This document shows, in pieces, positions 32,974 to 60,909 of a DNA stretch of 64,000 nucleotides. Under the pieces are notes generated by a model. The model was not told the DNA's origin. It saw only the letters and a list, made by a program, of their open reading frames with translations, and did not search any database. Every line of letters starts with the position of its first letter. Within the stretch, counting starts at the first letter, position 1. The stretch lies in contig NC_003284.9 of the NCBI RefSeq assembly GCF_000002985.6, positions 2,666,001 to 2,730,000 of the forward strand. The letters run 5' to 3'. The position numbers and the translations under genes are program-made. The DNA is from Caenorhabditis elegans. Lineage: Eukaryota > Nematoda > Chromadorea > Rhabditida > Rhabditidae.

Positions 32974-35900
32974 TTAGACGATAGACATGCGTAATTGAGC
33001 ATCTTTGACAGCCTGGTCGTACGCGTTTACCTAAAATCGTTTGATATTAAGTGGGTTTTAACATTTTAACACGTGAGATATGAGTGGGATGTGAAATGGT
33101 GGATAATATGAGCTTAGAAGCGAAGCGTTGGGGAGAGGGTAAGTTATCACAAAAAGAAGGAGAAAACCGAATACCTAAAACATTTTTTTTGATTACTATG
33201 ACAATGTGTGAGAATGGAATGAGATTGATTAGGAAGTCGGGGGATTGGGATCGGGGGTCGGAAGATACAACCTTCAAACTCAGACGACAGCTTCACGACT
33301 CAAATAGACGCCGTACGCCGTATCGCATACCTCGGGTGGGTGTTGTGCGAACAATCGTGGAGCATTTGGTGGTGGCTCGAAATAATCATTTTCTTGGTGA
33401 ATGTTCAAGCTGAAAATAGGATTTATTACAGCGCTATTCTATGTACTATGATCTTACTTACTTTGCTTTTGTTTTCGGCTCATTGTAGTCTGGGTGATCT
33501 TTCACGCCTGAAATTTTATTGATGATTAAACGTGTTCATAATATGTATTCTGCTAAATTATTTGAAAAATTATAACGGAACTCTGCCACTTGGGAGTTCG
33601 TTTCCTTAAATTGTAGTACCCAGCCACATTAGGAAAAAAAAATGTTTTAAGCCAAAAAATCTAAAACATGAGAATTTGTTTTTCTAATTTTCATATAGCT
33701 TCTACTTATCTTTTTCGATTTTTTTTTCGATCTTCAGGGTGATACATCATCACCGTACGTTATTAATTAAAATTTCAACTGTCGAACTTACAGGAGGGCT
33801 AACGGTTCTAGGTTTCCTAATTATATATAAACGAATTTCGTGATGAAACTTCTCAAACTTTCTCAATTTTAGAAAATATACTTATGGCGGTTCAAAATTT
33901 TAAACAATAATTGCTTTACCTTGGCTAAAATCTCAAATTTTGGTCGATGTTTTGTGTCGCAGAACTCCGAAATTGGCTTTTTTTAAATTTCCATTCTTTA
34001 TTGCATATTTTGGTATTTTATCTTACATTATTGATTAAGCTACATTACCTTAATTAATAAAAAACGACCAAAATATGCTATAAATGATGATAAACCAGTT
34101 TTTAAATGAGAGATTTTAGATATAATTTAGCCTTTTTTTTGGAAATTTAGAACCCCCATAAAAATATTCAAGAAAATATTTGAAAATATTTGAAAAGTCT
34201 TATTAAGGGATTCGATTATTTGGACTCGTGTTGAGTTTTTTTGGGCCTATCCCCAGTAGCCTTTTCTAGCTTTTCGGGCAATTTCACTTGTACTTTTTGA
34301 AATTTTTTATCTTTTCCTCTGGTAACATTGCTACTACAATTTGTGACAACAATCCCACAAGTGGCTTGAAACCCTAAAGTTCACCATGAAACTGTATTAC
34401 TGTACAAAAATTTTTTCCACTGTGAAGTAAATCTCGCATTTTCAAACTCACGTCTTCTAACACAAACTGCAATAATACAGATGACAAACAGCAAAGCAGC
34501 GACGCCAATCAAAATGTACATCCAGAAAGTTGGCATGCGACCCACCATCGCACTATCCCCACCAAGTAACGCATCCATGGAGACTGGGATTCTGCAAAGC
34601 AACAAAATTGAAACCAGTTTGTCATTCACACGCCTACTGTCCGTCACTATTCAACCATCTTCCCATAAAACACTTCCACAAGTGACACAAATACTTGACG
34701 TCTTCACAGCCATAACGTCCTTTTTCTACGACTTATTGTCTCTATTTGCATATCTTATTCGCTCTCACAAAAAGAAAGCCCAAATGAGGAGAGGTTGACC
34801 TCACATGGGATTTGACCCCTTCTACTCTTTCTCCTTTTCTCTCGCATTTGTACACAATATGCGCGCTCACTTGAATAGGTAAATAGGAATGTGCATTTGG
34901 CGTATAGCAAAGACATTGGAACATCTTATTTGAATAGTAAGGGTCCCCCCCCCCCCCGCGTTTGCTCATTAATCTACTGCTCAACTCACTGTTTCGATCC
35001 GAATTGGTTCTGGAGTTTGAGAGCAATCCGACGATATTGATCTTCTTCACGAACTGGGGAAATTGAGAGCCGAGCAATGTAACAGTTGGGAACTGTGTTG
35101 TTGGTGACAGCTGAATCAAAACGGAAGTTTTCCCATGATTGGCCGACCTGAAGAGAGCACATTATGTTAATTTGTAATGAAGCATCCCAAAAATTGTTCA
35201 AAAATTCCAATTTTGGTCACGTTATTTCATTGGTTAGGGTGCATTTAAAGCCCGAAGGTGATCACAGTTTTTGAAATTTTTAGTCACCTATCGGCTTTAA
35301 ATAAACCTTAATCAATGAGATAGGGTGAGGTAAACTTCCTAAATTTGTAATTAATTGATAATTAAAAAATAGATAAAAGTTGGGATTGCTACGACACGGG
35401 AAAGTGACCAAAATTAAAAATTTTACCTAAAACTAGACTATTTTTTAACGAAATTTTGAACCACCAAAAAAAATGTTTGAGTATGATTTGAGAAGTTTTA
35501 TTACAAAATTCGTTCATTCCCAAACTGTTGGTCCTTCTTCAAACAAACGTTATTCTTTAAAAACTTAGGGATTTGTCTAACCCTGGCATTAATTGTTACT
35601 CGTTTTATTACTAGTTTCGGGTTAAGTTCCCCCTCAGAATTAGGTGTGTTTATTCATATGCCTATTTACATCAAATTTAGGCCGAAGTCATTAATCCAAG
35701 ATGCATGCGCGAGTTATTAGAAAGTGCACTGCCTTTTCTAAGCCTTTCCTAATTATAAGATCCCCACCTGAAGGTCATTTTGATCGATGCTGAATACAAT
35801 TTCTCGTGGTGGACGTGGCATTGGTTCGGCACAGTAGTGAACTAGTACTGTTGCGTCGTTTCCGCGTTGCTCAATGCTTGGTGGAGCATCTGAATTGCTT

Positions 35901-38900
35901 GGTGCTCCGATGACTTGAACGTTGAGACTGGAAGTTCCTGGAGTTTCAAGACTTGGCGAGCATTCTGGCTCTCCTTGGCTGACTTGAGAGCAAGCTGCAC
36001 ACCAGTATTGTCCGGAATAGGAATAGTTGGAAATTCGAAGTGAGCAGAGTGCTGTGAGGCGAACAATGTTAGCGGATCTTCCTCCCTCGGGTGGCAACTC
36101 CTGATACTGTCCCTCCAATCCTTGCGGGCAAGCGGCATCAACAACATCCCCATTTGGTTTTCTCATTCTCCAGTAGACAATCGGCCGCGGATTTCCCTCA
36201 ACCTCGCATCCCATGTTCACTTGTTGATTCATTTCAATTCTGTTGCTTGCAAGGAAAGGAGATGTGGATTGCAATTTTTGGAAGTTGTCCTTCAAAAGTT
36301 TTGCCGATGCTGGAATAGTAATGTAATTAGAGAAACAAATAAAAAAACGAAAATCAATTCTTACAATATGGATCAATTTGAACTGCTTGCGACAGTGGCA
36401 TGTTCGACTCGTCATGCAGACCGTTATTGGCTTGACATTGAATTGATTGCCCAATCATTTCTGTTCCAATCGTGATTTCGGCACCAGTTCCGCTGTAAAT
36501 TGATGGGTTACGGAAGTTGCAAATACACAATTTACCTTGGACTTCCATTTTTCAACCATCGGTACTGAGTTGCTGGTGGGTTCGATTGAACGTCGCACTT
36601 CAAGGTCTTTCTTCTGCCACTTTGTTGGCACAATCCATCAGCGCCGCGGACACATTCCACAAAGAATCTGGAAGCTTCAACCATTGCATGACCCTCTAAT
36701 TAGTTCTTTATTCCTGTTTAGAATGTGGGTAGAATGAACATTATTTCCCTTTTTTTTGTAACACGCCGAAGCAAATTGCACTAATTATTTTACAACATGA
36801 CCCCCCCCCCCCCCCCAAGACAGTCTGCATACTGTGTACAGTTCTTTTTTAATAACCACCTAACCACCCTTCGGCAACATCAAAACGTGTTCGTATTCGC
36901 TTTTTTAATGGTCTCAATTCTACTTACCTGTATCCTTGGTTTCCAATTAACACGGGCGATTGTCCGTTCGAATCGACAACATGCGGCTGACGAAGATATC
37001 TTACATCGACAGTTGCGGGGGACGAATCGACGGTACCTAAAAATTTGAAAGAATTGCGCGTGTTACGCAATATGGTCCAGGTGCTTCTTGAGAGCACTCC
37101 TATTCATTCTCATTTCCCTCCACCTACCTCCGTTAAGAGCCGCTTGGCACATGATGGTTGCACCGGTCCAATTAGTGTTCACAGCAATATCCTTGAGTGT
37201 GACAGCCTGACAACAAAAGAATGAAAATTATGAATCAGCTCATGCCCCCCCCCCTCTCTCTTTTTTTCTTAATTTGAATAAAAAAACTCATTGTAAGAAA
37301 TGAGTGACATTGAAATGAGATCAATGTGTATGTGGTTACACCGTCCGAAATTAGTGCAAAAAAATGGCGGGGTGGGCGCCACAAAGAAATGGCGCGTTAA
37401 GTGACACAGGATGCGTCGGAGTGTGGAAGTGAATAGAACACTGATCAGAACACATCCGTTATGGTCTTTACGCAATGGGATGGAACAGTTTATTTTAAAC
37501 ATTTTGGGTGAGTTAGGGTTGACTGACGGCTTGGAAAATTTTCAACGTATAGAGCCTCAAATGTGCTAAAACAAACAAATTTTGTTATGCACTTTTTATA
37601 GCAGTTCAACATTTTTAAAATGTGATCTACTTTTGGCAAAAATCATCAATTTGATCACTTTTTCGTGTCACAGTGGTCATCATTTATTGCATATTTGAGT
37701 TCACTTAAAGCCTATAAGTGGTCAATTTTTAGTCAGGTTTAGAAACCTATCGGCATTAAATTTACCTTCATCAACGAAGTAACCCGAGATAAACAACCAA
37801 AATATGCTATACAAGATGAAAAATAACAAATTCACTTCGGACCACTGTGACACAAAAAAGGTCAAAATGGAAAATACTAAACTTTAGACCTTCTTTAAAT
37901 CAATTTCATGTCTCAATTAACACCATGCACTTATTTCTGTGAGAATGATTGAGTGTCCTATTGACCAATAGACGACAGTAAAGCATGGGAAATCTACTCT
38001 TATCAGTAAGTTTTCGCTCTCAAACCCTTAGCGTGTTGCGTAATATTCTATGTGACCCTTCTACAGATTGTCGTGTTTGATTGCGGTCTATGGAGGAAGA
38101 TGCACCATCTTGATAAGTGGGAACGATAAAAGTATTAGCAAATGACCTTTCTCTTAACCTTCTCTATGTCTCTTCTGATTCTTTTGTTGCATAAATGGAA
38201 CTTGTCAAAAAAAAATTCGGCAACTTCAAATATCCTCGTGCTTTGTAGAAAACGTTTATGAAATATTTGTTGTCCGTGTTATTAGAATCGTATATTTCGG
38301 GGCTTTCGTTTCAATTAATCACTATAATCAAATCAACGAAAGTCAATCCAATGATCCGTGAAAACTTAACACATGATTTGTAGATTTATAGATTACATAA
38401 TTATAATTTATATAAAGTTCCTCCTCGTTCTCTTTGCAACACACCTTTTAATGTTTGAGAACTCTGAGAAAGAAGGCCAAGGGAGAATGTTAGATGGTTA
38501 TGAATATACACGCGCATCTCGTTTTCCCGTTACGCAAACACAACCACTAAGCTTCCACTAACCGAAAATATGCACCATAACATTTAGGAAAAAGGAACAG
38601 ACTGTGTCTATACATATGTCGAGAGAGGGTACTGGTACTTGAAATTGAAACCGTGTATTTAGACGGAAGAAGCGAAAAAAGTGTTTTAAACCGGATGCAA
38701 CAGTGACCTTACTTGTCGCAATTTGATTTGGAGAACACTTTTTTTTCGAAAAATTTGAAGCATCTCTGCGTGATGAATTAAGAATAAAATGATCGATGAT
38801 ATCACTGTAGACGAAATGAAACAATAATCAATCACGATTTGTCAAATCGGCATCGGTTTAATATAATTTTTCCGGACCTCTGGACAAAACCATTTGGGAC

Positions 38901-39856
38901 CACAGGGATTAATGGGGACCCTCTGTGCTCTTAATCCTAATGTGCGATGTATAGGCATAAAATGACCAAACAGACAAGAGGGTAAGACCTTTGTGTTGCA
39001 TGCACTATACCGCCACTAGGCCTTGACCTTTCCGTAGAAAGGCTTATTCTCTTAATTTCTTATTTTCCGCTGGAGTTGTGCGGATGTATCTTCCTACCAC
39101 ACACTCACTCACACACACACACAAACACACACTTTTTACGAAAAGTGTAAATTAGAGACTTTTTAACGGGTCGTTAACAGCTTAACGGTACGATTTATGA
39201 GTACGGTGAAAGTGGGAAGTGTAAAACGAGATGATGTCAGTTCAGTGCCTCTTTTTTTTTGGTTGCTTTCTTCAAAGGTTGCAGTGACTTGATCGATTTG
39301 AGATGCCAAAGAAAATAAGAGAAGAGAAAGAAGGAAACAAGAATCACTAGATTAGGTCGGATTTTGACGCGTAAAAGAAAGAGAGAAAGAGAAAACTGAA
39401 GGCCGTGAAATAATTGAAAAAAAAAGAAACATTTGAACGTTATTTTTATGGAGTGGCTATTGAGAAGCGGAATTCCAATCAAAGCTAAAAATTAGTTGAC
39501 TCACCGGAAATCCAACACGACGAGTTATATCCTGAGCCGAGTTGAGCACATTAACCATGTCGGTAATGTTCTTCTCAAGACAATCGGTGCAAACGAATCG
39601 CAGTTGGGAAACTGGAGCCTCGGAAACGCAATAGATTGCCTCTTTAGTTGGTGTTCCGTGCATGGTCCAAACGACTTGGTTAAGCTGCTCGGCATTGGCG
39701 ACTGGGTAGGGAGCATCAGTGATTTTTACTTGTGCCATTATTTGTGACATCATTTGAGCTGAATTTAGTTGTTTTACTACAACCTGTCGTTTTAATTAAC
39801 AAACCTGAGCTCATACTAAGCATGATTAGTAGAGTAACTGCTAACGGCAATCCCAT
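32974..39856 (-). CDS. igcm-3: Immunoglobulin-domain cell-surface adhesion protein
   Basis: Twelve minus-strand exons (39805-39856, 39505-39758, 37128-37206, 36928-37036, 36536-36667, 36365-36492, 35768-36309, 34990-35147, 34452-34591, 33462-33507, 33331-33409, 32974-33030) join in phase to 591 residues. Residues 1-17 are a signal peptide (MGLPLAVTLLIMLSMSS). The ectodomain shows Ig-type Cys/Trp spacing: ATIMCQAALNG; KTLKCDVQSNPPATQYRWLK with QSIQCQANNG; and VNMGCEVEGNPRPIVYWRM with YSGQYWCAACS. A more divergent module follows before the TM helix (about 507-529). The tail is short and Tyr-containing (HPDYNEP, ENDYFEPPPNAP) and ends MSIV. The family works in cell adhesion and neuronal development. 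The symbol is recalled from the locus T02C5.3. Confidence 0.88.
33835..34250. repeat. Foldback, CGGTTCAAAA / GTCGCAG family, in igcm-3 intron
   Basis: GAAACTTCTCAAACTTTC, then GGCGGTTCAAAATTTT and GTGTCGCAGAA on the left are mirrored by GAACCCCCATAAAAAT and AAAAGTCTTATTAAGG on the right. Boundaries are approximate. Confidence 0.55.
34945..34957 (-). repeat. Poly-C/poly-G tract, 13 nt
   Basis: Thirteen consecutive C on the plus strand in an igcm-3 intron, which gives a G-tract on the coding strand. Confidence 0.95.
35230..35520. repeat. Foldback, same family, in igcm-3 intron
   Basis: TAGGGTGCATTTAAAGCC pairs with GGCTTTAAATAAACCTTA. Outside this lies GCTACGACACGGGAAAGTG, the complement of the family TGTCGCAGC word. 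Boundaries are approximate. Confidence 0.55.
36801..36816 (-). repeat. Poly-C/poly-G tract, 16 nt
   Basis: Sixteen consecutive C on the plus strand in an igcm-3 intron. Confidence 0.95.
37540..37870. repeat. Foldback, same family, in igcm-3 intron
   Basis: TGTCACAGTGGTC pairs with GACCACTGTGACA, with ATTGCATATT and AATATGCTAT inside and TAAAGCCTATAAG against a GGCATTAAATTTACC centre. Boundaries are approximate. Confidence 0.6.
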
Positions 39857-40432
39857 GGTCTACAAAATGCTTGTAATAAAGTCGAGAAATAAAAGTTAGA
39901 AAGTGTAAGGAAAGTAAGAAAATTTGAATTGCAAAGAAAATCAAATCAAATCTTCATGCTTTGGTTCGTGTTCAAAAAAATACGATCGCATGCAAATGAC
40001 GAGGGAGTAAGGAAAGAGAGAGGAACGATTGCGCCTTTGGTAAGAGAGAGAGAGAGAACACACGCACACAATGAGACGGACTGCCGGGTGAGGGCGGGGC
40101 CAAAAAGGGACGGGGATAAAGAAACGGGTGAGGTGGGGGAGAGGAGAGACGTACCTCTCTGCCGTATACGGACTTTCCTGTCAGTGAGGTGGACCACCAA
40201 GATAAGAGGCTCAACCATGCGAGGGACTGTTTGTGTGTGTATGTGTGTGTCACAATGTTCGAGTCTGCCGGCATTTGGTGGATGGATTGGGGCAGGTTAT
40301 AATTATACTGATAACACGAGGCACCTCGGCACAAAAGAATAAAAGGTCATTGAGAATTATAATTGCTCCAGGAAAGAAATGAGAACATTTTTTGAAGATG
40401 AACAATTCATCTATCAAAAAAACTTTTTTTTT

Positions 40433-40915
40433 TCAACGTATAAACTCAAAATGTGCTCAAATCAACTAATTTCGTAATGAAAATCCTCAAAAAATTCAGA
40501 AAAATGTTTTGTCGGTTCAAAGTTTCAAAACTCAAATCCCCGATCCGGCAATTTTTCTGTATCACAGTGGCCCGGAGTTAACGGTTTCTTTAGTCGTTTA
40601 GCCCATATTATTTCCCTGATTAAGGTGCATTAAAAGCCAATTGGTACACAAAAATTACAAAAGTTGATTGGCTGCCGGCATTAAACGTACCTTAATCATC
40701 GGAATAATGTGAGATAAAGTTGTTAAAATTTGCAATGAAACATTTTTATTTAAAAAAAACCAATTTCGAAATGCTACGACAAGGAAAGTGGCAAAAACAA
40801 GGAATAATTGAGTCTTTTTTTTTTCGAAAAAAAAAAAAATTCAATCGTCATAAAAAAATTTGAAAGTGTTTTGAGCTGACTTTTGTTCATTTCAGCACAT
40901 TTTAGGTAAATACAT
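40433..40915. repeat. Foldback, CGGTTCAAA / CACAGTGGCC family
   Basis: The left arm has GTCGGTTCAAAGTTTC and TGATTAAGGTGCATTAAAAG. The right arm has GGCATTAAACGTACCTTAAT and AATCGTCATAAAAAAATTTG. It is upstream of igcm-3. Boundaries are approximate. Confidence 0.6.
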
Positions 40916-41987
40916 TCAAAATTCCTACAACCGTTACACCCCTTTAAGCTTACAGTTTTGACAATATCATGCCTCAAAAATGTACCAAATTAAACATTTT
41001 TGTGTGTGTGCGCGTTTTGTACACTGGAGCTATTTGATGAAATTTTAAAAAATTGAAGATTTTTTCAATTTTCTATTCAAATTTATGAACGCTGCATTTT
41101 ACAGTGTTTTTGAAAACCGCTGCACACCGTAAAAACACTAAATTTCTATAACAATGTCACAAGATTTGGAAATCAAATGTTTTGATTTCAGAAACAAATT
41201 TTCAAATTGATTTATATCATTACACTGCATCTGTAAATTTTGAGATATTGCCAATGATAAGACTTTACTAAAAACAATTTCAATACACCTATTTTGTTTG
41301 TTAGGATTATCTAATTTGAACAACATTTTTGTTTGCCTTTTATTTGACCTTAACAAAAAAGTACAACTACTCGTTAGAAACTAGGTTCCACCCGCCAAAA
41401 GGTAACCCATGACTGATTCGGGAGATAGTTTTTCTTTCAATTCTTAGTTTCTTCGCTTTCATTTTTCAAACAGCCAATTTCATTATCTTTCCCGTTCCCA
41501 CAGAGACATGAAGGTATTCGATTTTCGACAATTGGTAAACGGAGAGGTAATTATGGAGGAACACAAATAATTATTAGGCGCATCATTGTTTTCATGGGTG
41601 GCCCTCCGGATGAACGCAGACATTGGCAACCGTTTAAAAAAGCGAAAGGATTTGAAAATGATTGGTTTTGAGGTGTCGGATGACCGCAGATGGCATGGGA
41701 AGGCCAATCAAATCGAGGAGAAGGGATTGAGAGGAGACGGCGGTTCCGAGAAGTTTGGCTGCTGCCAATGTATGAACAAATGACTTTTTGTCTCTACGTG
41801 TACAATTAGTCACAATTATAGCTTTTAGAGAAAGAATAGAAGAAGATGAGGAAAAACAGGGCAGACAGAAAGAATGGGATTGGGTGGCGGTTATGAATAG
41901 CCGGAAAATGTGATAATTGTTGGAAGCAGCAGAAACGACGGACGGCAACTAAATGCATTATGATGACGCAACGCAGTTATTGTTGCA

Positions 41988-42012
41988 ACACACACACACA
42001 CACACACACACA
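41988..42012. repeat. (CA)n microsatellite
   Basis: An uninterrupted dinucleotide run of about 12 units lies between igcm-3 and unc-2. Confidence 0.9.
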
Positions 42013-42213
42013 ACTCACACAGGTGGAACGATGATGGGAAAGAAAGAAAAGACCGCATTAAAATACTAACAAATCTTTTGTGAATAATAAGGGAATTGTA
42101 AATATTTGCAATGTTGACGTTGATGCTACCATAAAAGAGCAGTTTAAAAAACAATGACATTTCAGCAATAAAGTTATCATAGCAGGGGAGCCTCTGATCT
42201 TTATCTTCATCTT

Positions 42214-42500
42214 TAATGGAGTAGCGCTAGTAGGGACAGTGTTGAAAACTACTCCTATAGTACCAAAATGATCAAATATCAGTTATAATTTTCAAAAATG
42301 TTGTGCATTTCTTTGTTTCAAAAATCGAAGTCTCTGTTTAATAAAAAGTTGCATTTTTAACATTGGAATCTATGAAACAGTGCTATAATTTTTTTAAAAA
42401 GTGGCAATAACTAAGTAATTGCCATTTTTGACTGTCAATAAAAAATTTTCAAAAAACTTTTGAAAAGGTTTACTATGATGTGGTTATTTTAGAACCGTAA
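42214..42500. repeat. GTGGAGTAG-family element, one clear end
   Basis: It begins AATGGAGTAGCGCTAGTAGG and continues with ACTACTCCTATAGTACCAAA, as in the other members. The right end is degraded. Confidence 0.5.
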
Positions 42501-44935
42501 ACCTTTAGGCGTGTGAGATATCGCACTCTTAGCTATTCCGCCATACCTTCAATAGGGATTTTGTTTCAAAATACTCAAAGTGGTCCCAAATGCCGAAATA
42601 CTACTAAAAAGGAAGCATTTCATTAGGTTTGAAATCACCCATGATTTTGGCGATTTTCCAACTCTTGCGGATATTTTCATTTGAAATTTCGCACTTTTAT
42701 CTGTTAACTTGGCCTATATTTTCCAACTATTTATTTCTGGTGCTTTATTGATATGTTTTACCAAATCAATGTTTGCAAAACATCTTGTCTTTGAAGCTAT
42801 GCAGCTCCTCTGAAAAAAATCTCACAAAAAAGTAATCAAGTAAAAAGTTGTAGATTATAACTTTATCTATAACTTTTCGGTTGAACACTTGTTCTAAAAA
42901 CATTTGCTTGTCAAGCTGGAAACTTTTGAATATAGCTGCTCATTTTTGGAATATTCTAGAAAGTATAACGTCTATATCTCAACAACCAGTTTTTTTTAGA
43001 AAACGTATTTAACTTTTTATGTAATACATTTTTTAATGAAAAAATTCATCGACATTGAATGTATCTATATCGACGATAGAATAGAACAATAATTGAATTA
43101 AAATTGTCAAAATTTGATTTTTTTTTTATTTTTGAACCGCCATAAAAAATTTAGAGAAACTTTTGAAAAGTCTCGTTATGAAATTTGGTTTTCAAGCCAA
43201 ATTGAGTACAATTTACCTTTAATTCTAAAGTTTGTATAAAAATCAATGGGAAGAATGCAACAAGTAATCAGAAGTATTATAATTACCGTAAAACGTGACA
43301 GACCACTCCTTCGAAATATGGTAATATATCACAAATGCCCGGGCAGTAGATAACTATCTTATGAGAAAAGGTGTGATGCACTAGAAAAGGAGACATCAAT
43401 CCATCATCCTCAAATACAATTCATGGTCATTACGCGGAACAAAAAAAATTCCAGCTCATTGTCGGTGAGAAATGGATAAGCGTGAGACTCACAATTGAAT
43501 CTCGTCCGATTTATCGTCGAAAAGGCCCATTTTTCGCGCAGTAAGTGTCTGACTTTTACGCCTGATAGTGATCTCGGCGGCAGCGGTCAATTCTATTTGT
43601 ACGAAATCGGTGAGGGATGTTGAGAGAAAGAGGGATTGAATTCCGGCTGTGATTCGGCAAAGGGAAAATGAGATTTACGACTGTCCACTGGCCAAAAGTG
43701 CGTTTGTTGAGGAGTAGGGCCTAGTCTTGACAACGTTTCAGACAGTAGACAACGAAGATTTTGCAATTTTTGATTACTGAAAATAAGAAAGGCGAGACGT
43801 GTTTTCAAAAATGCGGAATTTCGTCAATTTTTCTGATTCTATTTTTTGTGGAAAACATCGGCCAATACACCGTGTTCATGTGTACTGACTAACACCTGAC
43901 CAGGTTCTATCCGGAAACAGAAGAGTGTTGCATAGGTGTTAAAAGCAAAAATGAGCATCGATTACGGTGCTGTATGTAGCTGTGAATGTAATAGGGTTTC
44001 TAGATTATCACTTTTAAATTTGGAAGACATAATTGAATACTAATAAACCGTATATTGCAAATAATTTTTTTTTTAAATTTGAAACATTTTATTGACCTTT
44101 TAGTGTGTAAATATGGATATTTAAAACATATGTGGTCTTAAAAGGTCGGAGGAATTTTTTTTTGATCTACGACTTCCAAAAAAGTGACAAAACTGATTCT
44201 TCCAATTGTCAAAAAAAAATAAAATTTATAAATTTTTTTGAATTTTTTATTTGGCCAATGTGGTGCCAAAGGCAGGTTATTGATTGTAAAAGAAATTGGC
44301 ATTGTTTTATATTTTCCAGCCGAATGGAGGATAATTTGTTTTCAAACATTCAACTTATTAATTCTAATAGTATTTGGACCTCTACATTTAAAGAACTCCG
44401 GTAAATCTATAAAATTCTCTATTTTTACTTCTGTTGGAACATTTTTTCAAAGGCCAGGTTTTTTAAAGGTTTAAAGGTCACCGCTGGTCACTCCACATTT
44501 CCACATTTCGATTTAATATTTAAAAAAAATTAATTTTAACATTTCAAAACTATTCTCCCCATAAAAATGTTTCTATATAAAGTACATATAAATTCATAGC
44601 AAAAAAATCACTTACTCTACAAAAATAAGTCCTAGAATTAAATTTTATTTTGAATAGTTAAAAAAAAACAAGAAACAAAAAAGTTCCTCCCTGAATACAG
44701 GAAAAATGTCAAAGAAACATTTATGTACGGGACACATTTTGGAGAAAAATCTTTTTTTTCTGAGAATTCTCTATTTGCGTTCTCCTCCAATTCTCCCGTC
44801 CATTGTATCATCAGATGACATGAAACTACCGTCTTCAGGTTGTGTTGATTTAATTCCAGAATGCAAAACCAGTTTTCTTTTCCTGTGAGTATGAAAATCA
44901 TGAAAAAGAACAAAAGTAAAAGATTTTAAGAATTT

Positions 44936-44941
44936 TTTATT
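44936..44941 (-). terminator. Candidate poly(A) signal of unc-2
   Basis: AATAAA on the minus strand, about 690 nt past the unc-2 stop codon. A second candidate lies at 44644-44649. Confidence 0.3.
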
Positions 44942-45627
44942 GCATATTGGAAAAGAGGAATAGAAAAAAGGCTAAAATCACATGAAAACGACTGGATTTG
45001 ATGGGAATCCATCATAAGGTAGAATTTTGTTTATAATGAAGACATTTTATAAGACCCATCTGAAATTCAACGGTTTTTAAGTAATGAGAAAGCAAAAAAA
45101 AATTAATCAGTTTTGTAAAGATTTAGTAGAAAACAGAAACAGGTTCTTGTTAAAATGAGTACTAGCAAGAAAGTCAAGAGATGTGCAAGACATTAAACAC
45201 CCTTTTTCGAAAGTATGCTCTGGATTTTGAAATAAGATTCTTAGTTATCATAAGCTGAATGTCATGTTTGAAAAAAAAATTTGGCAGACATGGGAAATAA
45301 GATTCAACAAGAAAAAAACCTAGGTGCAAATACGGATTGAGCTGTGAATGAATGATAAATTTGTGAGAAATCGGTGCGTGTGAAAGAGCGATTTTGGCAT
45401 TCGGAAACTTGCTTACTTAGTAAGTACAACGAGAAAGTGGTGAGCTAGAAGTGAACGCAACTAATGAGAAATATTCGAGACAGATCGCTGAGATAGACAG
45501 AAAGGGGGATGAAAGGCGGCAAGGTGGCAAGGCAAGAATTGTGGTATTACAGGAATGGCTGGAAAGAATGGAGTCAATGTGTGGTAAAGCTGAATGTGTT
45601 GGAAGGAGAGGCTTTGTTAAACGGTTG

Positions 45628-59761
<14,134 letters not shown>

Positions 59762-60891
59762 CTGAAAATAGCAAACTCGTTGTCTCTCGTTCCATAAAAA
59801 CTCAAAATTCCGGGTTTCACCCTAGGCCTTGGAAGTTGTAACATAAAAAGTCCCACATATCACACTTGGGACTTTCTCCTTTTTTTTTCTTTTGGTCTAC
59901 TGTGTTCAAATTGTGTTTATTGGCACCCAGTCAGACAATGCAATCAAGAAATAAATATATGGAACGAAACTCAATAAATTTGCGTTTGCTCCATCTTACA
60001 TTAGGCTGTTTGCAAATTGCGAAAAATCCTCCCGACTTCGTTTCTAGAATTTACTCGCATGATTCTAGTTGGTCACGCAAACTTTTTTGCGAAGAAAAAA
60101 AACTTGAATAATATGGCAAAAGAAGATAGTGCATGTAGGCTGGATTAGCCCTATAAAATTTAAGATTATGGTTCCACAAATTGTATTTTAAATCTATAGG
60201 GGGAGTGGGTATTCTTGAAAAATTTTAAAACTCTTAAATGCATATTTTAGTAATTTATATGGAGTGAATTAGTTGATTCTGCCAGATTTAAGACGGTAGG
60301 TATCCAAAATCGATCATTTTTTATGGATAAAAAAAAGTATGGTGAAATTTCAGACTTCACCAAAATTTGGCTCGAAATTTTGACCCCACATAGATATTTT
60401 TTCCAGAAATATTTTTTTTTCTTTGGTTGTTTCGAACCAGCTTCAGTCTATTTTATCAAAATACCTACAAAATCTACCCCCTTCAAATATGAAATTTAAT
60501 ATAATAGGTTTTTTCAGACTTCTGACAATTTTCAGTTCAATCAGAAATTACATATGAAAAACAGTCATTTGTTGAATAAAATGTTACATGTTTCATGCTT
60601 GAACTCCATTTCAAGTGCTTGTATTTAAAAATTCTCGTGGTTCAAACAAAATTTTAAGAAATTACAAAATCATTTACTGAAAACTTTGTAAAATCTGAAT
60701 AGTTATAATAATAAATATAGTATTCGGTCATGTGTATCTAATTCCCTTTGGCAATACTCTCCTTTAATGGATCTACCTTCAAAAATCTATAACTATGCCT
60801 GTGAACCTTTCCTTCATTTATTATGATTTCCATAATTCCAGTGTTGACTGCAAGTCTTAAATGCAAATGAATATTTATATATTTTTTACCA

Positions 60892-60909
60892 CCCCCCCCC
60901 CCCCCCCCC
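60892..60909 (-). repeat. Poly-C/poly-G tract, 18 nt
   Basis: Eighteen consecutive C on the plus strand, upstream of the recovered unc-2 exons. Confidence 0.95.

Larger units (their letters stand above)
39857..45627. other. Intergenic: igcm-3 upstream region and unc-2 3' end
   Basis: The first kilobase upstream of igcm-3 is less AT-rich, with a GA run at 40043-40057 and GT/CA runs. It is probably promoter. Then come a foldback (40433-40915), a less AT-rich block (41370-41990), a CA microsatellite (41988-42012), a family element (42214-42500) and another GC-balanced block (43400-43760). The rest is unc-2 3' flank. No gene could be assembled. Confidence 0.5.

Noticed and set aside
42500..42560. 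tRNA-like sequence on the minus strand (GGCGGAATAGCTAAGAGTGCG...)
   Set aside because: The A-box resemblance is weak and no B box or closed acceptor stem follows, so it is not called as a tRNA or SINE.
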